From Winogradskyella thalassocola (GTDB lineage Bacteria > Bacteroidota > Bacteroidia > Flavobacteriales > Flavobacteriaceae), in contig NZ_FNCZ01000001.1 in assembly GCF_900099995.1 (NCBI RefSeq), positions 806,001 to 870,000 on the forward strand: a stretch of 64,000 bases of DNA. The letters run 5' to 3'. A model generated the notes under the pieces. It had not been told where the DNA came from. It made no database searches and saw nothing but the letters and a program-made list of their open reading frames with translations. Shown here piece after piece: positions 60,105 to 64,000 of this stretch. Both the position numbers and the translations under genes were made by a program. Every line of letters begins with the position of its first letter. Position 1 is the stretch's first letter.

Positions 60105-60494
60105 TTAATCGAACTTTGGCCCTTTTCGATTAGATTTTTTTAAATAAGTCATAAATTTTGAAAGTTGCTCAATAAGGTTTTCGGCTTTCGAATTAAGCTC
60201 AGTATATAATTCGACAGTAATATGATTTCTGTTTTTTGCACGCAATAATTGTGATTTGGTTTCGGCACAAGAGCCGCGTGAAAAACTCAAAAACATAATA
60301 AATTCTTTATTTCCACCTCTACCGAATCCTTCAGCGATATTATCCATAATTGAACCAGAAGAACCATTTATTTGTTCTCTCAATTTATAATCTTTTTGTA
60401 AAGGTGTATTTATAATGATATCCCAAATAGCATCACAAAATGTTGTAGCATTTTTGTAAACTTCTAAATCTTCAAATGAACGATAATGTGCCAT
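60105..60494 (-). CDS. four helix bundle protein (S23/23S rRNA-IVP family)
   Basis: 129 aa. N-terminus FEDLEVYKNATTFCDAIWDI and the core GSSGSIMDNIAEGFGRGGNKEF are the family signature; the protein should fold as a four-helix bundle that forms a pentamer. The family was first seen in intervening sequences of 23S rRNA genes but is mostly encoded elsewhere, as here, with unknown function. No rRNA lies nearby. It is upstream of the AlbA_2 gene on the same strand, perhaps co-transcribed. Confidence 0.9.
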   Translation of the reverse strand: MAHYRSFEDLEVYKNATTFCDAIWDIIINTPLQKDYKLREQINGSSGSIMDNIAEGFGRGGNKEFIMFLSFSRGSCAETKSQLLRAKNRNHITVELYTELNSKAENLIEQLSKFMTYLKKSNRKGPKFD

Positions 60495-60552
60495 GATGTA
60501 GAAATAAAAAATAATTAATAAGAATAAATAATATTCAACAACAGTGAAGAAA

Positions 60553-61305
60553 CTATAAAGATTTCTTTACTGTTGTTGAATTCGCCTGAGCCGTACAAAA
60601 CATCAACACATCTGCAATATTTACATGAGCAGGTCTAGAAATCGCAAAATAAATGACGTCCGCTACATCTTCTGCTTGTAAAGCTTTATAACCTTTATAT
60701 ACATTGTCTGCTGCGGCATCTCCTTTAAATCGGACCTTAGAAAATTCAGTTTCTACCAAACCGGGATTAATGGCTCCTACTTTAATTCCGAAGGGATTTA
60801 AATCAATACGCATGCCTTCCGTAATTGCTAAAACGGCATGTTTACTGCCGCAATACACATTACCATTTGGATACACTTCTTTACCGGCAGAAGAGCCGAT
60901 ATTTATAATGTGTCCGGATTTGCGTTCGGTCATTCTAGGAATAATAGCTTTACTGACATAGAGCAAGCCTTTTACGTTAATATCCATCATCGCATCCCAA
61001 TCGTCTAAATTTCCAGTTTGGATGGGGTCTAAGCCATGAGCGTTGCCTGCATTATTTATTAAAATATCAATGTGTTGAAATGCTTTTGGTAAGGACGCAA
61101 TAGCTTCAAATGTTTTTTCTCTATCCCGAACATCAAAATTTAAAGTATGCACATCGGTTTCTTTAGAAAGTGCCTTTTGAACACTGTCTAAGCGCTCTTG
61201 TCTACGACCGCATAATATTAAGTTAATGCCATGTTTGGCAAATAAATGAGCCGTTGCTCTTCCGATTCCACTTGTTGCTCCTGTTATTAGTGCTGTTTTT
61301 TTCAT
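60553..61305 (-). CDS. SDR family NAD(P)-dependent oxidoreductase
   Basis: 250 aa, classical short-chain dehydrogenase. Cofactor motif TGATSGIG (residues about 7-14), NNAG near residue 85, catalytic Ser in NIGSSAGKE and the YCGSK catalytic Tyr/Lys near residues 152-156. CGRRQER after strand 2 suggests preference for NADP(H). The closest well-known type is the YdfG-like 3-hydroxy acid dehydrogenase group (inference from overall pattern). Cytoplasmic. It precedes the S23 gene on the same strand by about 58 bases. Confidence 0.9.
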   Translation of the reverse strand: MKKTALITGATSGIGRATAHLFAKHGINLILCGRRQERLDSVQKALSKETDVHTLNFDVRDREKTFEAIASLPKAFQHIDILINNAGNAHGLDPIQTGNLDDWDAMMDINVKGLLYVSKAIIPRMTERKSGHIINIGSSAGKEVYPNGNVYCGSKHAVLAITEGMRIDLNPFGIKVGAINPGLVETEFSKVRFKGDAAADNVYKGYKALQAEDVADVIYFAISRPAHVNIADVLMFCTAQANSTTVKKSL

Positions 61306-61396
61306 AGCGCAAACGTTCCTGCAGATGCCGGAACCTATTTATTAGTTTGATACTTAAATTTTAAAAACACAATATTCTTGTTTTTTTGGGAATCCG

Positions 61397-62263
61397 TTAA
61401 GGTACGTTATGTCCTTGTGCGGCTAGTAAAATTAAAAACCAATCTTCTAATTCTAGTTCAATTTTCGCTGCTTCAACAGCGAGTTTTAGTCGCTTTTCAG
61501 TTGTCGTTCCTATAACAGGGTGAATACCTGAAGGATGCTTTAAGATCCAAGCCAATAACAACTGATCTTCCGTTGCATTGTATTTATCCATTAATTCACC
61601 TAGTTGTTTATGGATACGTCTGGTTTGTTCATTATCGTCTTTAAATACAGAACCTAAAGGCGACCAAGCCATTGGTTTTATGCCGCTAGTCATCATAAAA
61701 TCTAACGTTCCATTATACATTGCAGAATGTTCGGTTAGAGAGAATTCAATTTGATTGACGTCTATATCCATACGCAAACCAATCATGTCCATTTGCGATG
61801 GTGTAAAATTAGACACACCAAAGTCTCTAATCTTTCCGTCTTTCTTTAAAATGGTAATTGCTTCGGCAATGTCTTCAGCAACCATTAATGGACTAGGTCT
61901 GTGTAGTAATAATAAATCTAAATACTCGGTTTCGAGATGTTTTAGAGAGTCTTCAACAGAGCCAATAATATACTCTTTACTGTAATTATAATGTTTAACT
62001 CTATTGTTTTTCCGGTCACCACATTGCTCTTGAATACCACATTTTGAAATTAGTTGAATATCTTCTCGTTTAATACTAGAGCCTGTAAGTGCCTTGCCAA
62101 AGTCGGCTTCAGTAGTATAAGCACCATAAATGTCAGCATGGTCGAAAGTGGTAATGCGGTTAGAAACACAGAAGTTTATTAAAGCTTCCATCTCTTTATT
62201 TGAGAGCTGTTTTCCCCAGCTTCCCCAGGTCATAGTACCTGCAATTAATCGAGAATATTTCAC
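61397..62263 (-). CDS. aldo/keto reductase
   Basis: 288 aa, TIM-barrel AKR. The catalytic tetrad can be placed: Asp and Tyr in TFDHADIYGAY, Lys in LISKCG, and His in LLLLHRPSPL. The family reduces carbonyls with NADPH; the layout resembles the YdhF-like group. Substrate unknown. The gene lies 91 bases upstream of the SDR gene on the same strand and may be expressed with it. Cytoplasmic, no signal peptide. Confidence 0.9.
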   Translation of the reverse strand: MKYSRLIAGTMTWGSWGKQLSNKEMEALINFCVSNRITTFDHADIYGAYTTEADFGKALTGSSIKREDIQLISKCGIQEQCGDRKNNRVKHYNYSKEYIIGSVEDSLKHLETEYLDLLLLHRPSPLMVAEDIAEAITILKKDGKIRDFGVSNFTPSQMDMIGLRMDIDVNQIEFSLTEHSAMYNGTLDFMMTSGIKPMAWSPLGSVFKDDNEQTRRIHKQLGELMDKYNATEDQLLLAWILKHPSGIHPVIGTTTEKRLKLAVEAAKIELELEDWFLILLAAQGHNVP

Positions 62264-62367
62264 TTTATTTTCAGTTTATATGGGTTTTTTTGCAATTCAT
62301 GCATAAAAATACTCAAAACATACCGAATGAGGTATCATTGCTTTGTAATTATTCAATACCTCAAATC

Positions 62368-62940
62368 ATGAAGCACTTACAAACTATAAAATTCTTAGTA
62401 TTAACGTTTATCATTTTAACAAGCGCAACTAGCTGTTCTAAAGATGATATGGGTAATAAGAATAGCCAATTAGCAGCCGTTTCTGTTAGTTTAAAAAGCA
62501 CAACTCAAGACCTTAATAAAGTTTACTTAGATATAGAGGATGTGCAAATACGAGTAAAAGAAGAGAAAACAGCAACAAATGCTTGGGTTAGTTTAAATGC
62601 AATTAACACCGGAACACATAATGTTAGTGCGCTTAATGATGATGCTCAATTACAATTAGTAGATTTTGCAGAAATTGAATCTGCATACGTTTATGAAATT
62701 AGAATCGTTTTAAGTGACAATAATTTTATTGATATTAACCAAACATTATTCAGTTTAGATGTTCTAGATAAAGGTAATGCAACACCTTCTAACTTAGTAA
62801 ATACAGAATTTCAATCCAATCATATTTATGACATTGTAATAGATCTTAACCTCGATGAATCTATTAGTTTTAATGCGACTGATAATATGATGGTATTAAA
62901 TCCAAAATTATATACGCAAATCAGAGACATTCAATATTAA
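62368..62940 (+). CDS. DUF4382-like lipoprotein
   Basis: About 190 aa from the ATG at 62368, chosen because a lipoprotein signal (KFLVLTFIILTSATSC, Cys about 22) follows directly; an upstream in-frame ATG at 62290 adds 26 unneeded residues. The mature protein has the DUF4382 pattern: VSLKSTTQDLNKVYLDIEDV, WVSLNAI, IRIVLSDNNF, and DIVIDLNLDESI. It is a diverged paralogue of the next gene. DUF4382 proteins are exported beta-sandwich proteins of unknown function. Single unit, ended by a strong UUCG terminator. Confidence 0.8.
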   Translation: MKHLQTIKFLVLTFIILTSATSCSKDDMGNKNSQLAAVSVSLKSTTQDLNKVYLDIEDVQIRVKEEKTATNAWVSLNAINTGTHNVSALNDDAQLQLVDFAEIESAYVYEIRIVLSDNNFIDINQTLFSLDVLDKGNATPSNLVNTEFQSNHIYDIVIDLNLDESISFNATDNMMVLNPKLYTQIRDIQY

Positions 62941-62962
62941 TTATCCTAATCCATGATTAATA

Positions 62963-63030
62963 GAACTCGTTTAGGCGAGTTCTGAACTTTAAATGAGCAA
63001 TACTTCGGTGTTGCTCTTTTTTTTTTTTCT
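62963..63030 (+). terminator. terminator with UUCG tetraloop, preceded by a second hairpin
   Basis: GAGCAATAC (62995-63003) and GTGTTGCTC (63008-63016) pair around TTCG, followed by a run of 13 T. A separate perfect 7-bp hairpin (GAACTCG/CGAGTTC, 62963-62982) precedes it. Confidence 0.9.
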
Positions 63031-63105
63031 ATAGAATTTATCACATATAGTCTAATTATGCGATTAGGCTCGTACATACATTAGAAATATTAAAAACTCA
63101 TTAAA

Positions 63106-63924
63106 ATGAAACTCTTAAAACAAATTACATCAATTTTAATCCTACTTCTTGCATTTTCTTGTAGTGACTCGGATAGTTCTGATAATTTAGGTACGGCAAA
63201 AATGTCTGTAAAACTAGTTGATGATCCAGGAGATTATGAGAATGTTTTCGTTGAAATTATAGATGTGATGGTCAAGTATCAAGATGATGCTGATGGTGAT
63301 GATGACGGTGGATGGAACTCAATTGGAGTTATTAACCCAGGTGTTTACGATCTATTAGAGCTTACAGGGGGTGTGAGTCTAAGTTTAGTTGATGACGTCG
63401 ATATCCAGACAGGTACAATTCAACAAATAAGATTGTTATTAGGTGATGATAACAGTGTTGTTTTGGAAGGAGAAACAGAACCTCGTTTATTAAATACACC
63501 AAGTGCTCAACAATCTGGCCTTAAAGTCATGGTTAACCAACCCATATTATCTGGATTCAATTATGATTTTATTTTAGATTTTGATGTCGATGAATCTATT
63601 GTAATGGCTGGTAACTCGGATAATATAAATTTAAAACCTGTTTTAAGAGCTAGTTTAGAAGTTAATTCAGGAACTTTAGTTGGTGAAATCACAAACTCAG
63701 ATATTGCGGCTGAGGTTTTTGTAGACAATGGTCAAGGAGTAACAGCATCTACAATGGTTAATTCTAGTGGATATTTTGAAATTCCAGGCTTACCTGCTGG
63801 TGTATATACAGTAACCGTAACTCCAAATTCTAATACTTTACCGTTATATCAGATTGTAATAATCGATAATGTAGAGATAACTGTGGGTTCAATAAATACG
63901 TTAGACCCTATTACTTTAATCTAG
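63106..63924 (+). CDS. DUF4382 lipoprotein with carboxypeptidase-regulatory-like C-terminus
   Basis: 272 aa. Lipobox LAFSC (Cys about 19). Residues about 30-190 are a clear DUF4382 domain (AKMSVKLVDDPGDYENVFVE, then IIDVMVKY; QIRLLLGDDNSV; YDFILDFDVDESIV; NLKPVLRASLE). An Asp-rich turn (DDADGDDDGG) near residue 65 may bind calcium (inference). Residues about 195-272 look like a prealbumin-like regulatory domain (GTLVGEITNSDIAAEVFVDN, GYFEIPGLPAGVYTVTVTP). Membrane-anchored, function unknown; paralogue of the gene at 62368. Confidence 0.87.
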   Translation: MKLLKQITSILILLLAFSCSDSDSSDNLGTAKMSVKLVDDPGDYENVFVEIIDVMVKYQDDADGDDDGGWNSIGVINPGVYDLLELTGGVSLSLVDDVDIQTGTIQQIRLLLGDDNSVVLEGETEPRLLNTPSAQQSGLKVMVNQPILSGFNYDFILDFDVDESIVMAGNSDNINLKPVLRASLEVNSGTLVGEITNSDIAAEVFVDNGQGVTASTMVNSSGYFEIPGLPAGVYTVTVTPNSNTLPLYQIVIIDNVEITVGSINTLDPITLI

Positions 63925-63957
63925 TAGTTTACAGGTAGAATACTTGTTTTTTTTAAA

Positions 63958-63987
63958 AAAGAGTGATACAGATGTGTCGCTCTTTTT
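63958..63987 (+). terminator. terminator after the second DUF4382 gene
   Basis: GAGTGATACA (63961-63970) and TGTGTCGCTC (63973-63982) pair with two G-T pairs, followed by T residues. Confidence 0.75.
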
Positions 63988-64000
63988 ATTTTAACCAATT

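Noticed and set aside
60105..60494. S23 protein as a sign of an rRNA intervening sequence
   Set aside because: No rRNA sequence is found nearby; the family is widely encoded outside rRNA genes.

Overview
The window is chromosomal DNA of a marine-type member of the Flavobacteriaceae (Bacteroidota). The evidence is AT-rich composition, promoters of the form TTG-N19/20-TAnnTTTG, type IX secretion (T9SS) type B sorting domains, a TonB-dependent receptor paired with a DUF5689 lipoprotein, DUF6090 and DUF4382 proteins, and a three-subunit sdhCAB operon with a cytochrome b558 subunit. I saw no rRNA or tRNA gene, CRISPR array, integrase or insertion sequence. Most of the window is core genome with a few accessory surface and envelope clusters.

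Layout. 1-6.6 kb: the 5' end of an alpha/beta hydrolase (cut by the window edge), a beta-lactamase-fold serine hydrolase, BrnQ, an orphan D12-class adenine methyltransferase, an EamA transporter and an aminopeptidase P. 6.9-13.3 kb: an exported BNR/Asp-box propeller protein and succinate dehydrogenase sdhC-sdhA-sdhB. 13.4-16.3 kb: a membrane-anchored MutS-like ATPase, then rplU-rpmA, where L21 carries an extra C-terminal domain. 16.5-22 kb: two M16 peptidases with complementary active-site halves, an EamA transporter, a Cys-rich HMA lipoprotein and a small membrane protein. 22-28 kb: a TonB-dependent receptor plus DUF5689 lipoprotein, divergent from an endonuclease/exonuclease/phosphatase-family enzyme (candidate nucleic-acid or phosphate scavenging locus), then a 4-TM protein.

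28-46 kb: envelope and surface region. Two paralogous T9SS type B giant secreted proteins (750 and 1963 aa) flank the penicillin-binding protein 1C gene, followed by a small monooxygenase, an SH3 protein and the alpha-2-macroglobulin partner of PBP1C. Both giant genes have the same upstream architecture (11-bp-phased CTATACA repeats, GGTTTTCACAA, TATATTTG). The larger gene seems to have lost its ATG and leader by a deletion and now starts at a GTG directly after the -7 element.

46-52 kb: a tandem array of seven DUF6090 membrane-protein paralogues, ending in a decayed eighth copy not marked by any open reading frame. 52-64 kb: an ALDH7-type aldehyde dehydrogenase, small exported proteins, a DUF1800/DUF1501 pair, an AlbA_2 protein, a four-helix-bundle S23 protein, an SDR, an aldo/keto reductase and two DUF4382 lipoproteins.

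Start codons were revised where a signal peptide, Tat motif or lipobox showed the longest reading frame to be too long. All family assignments come from reading motifs, not from database searches.
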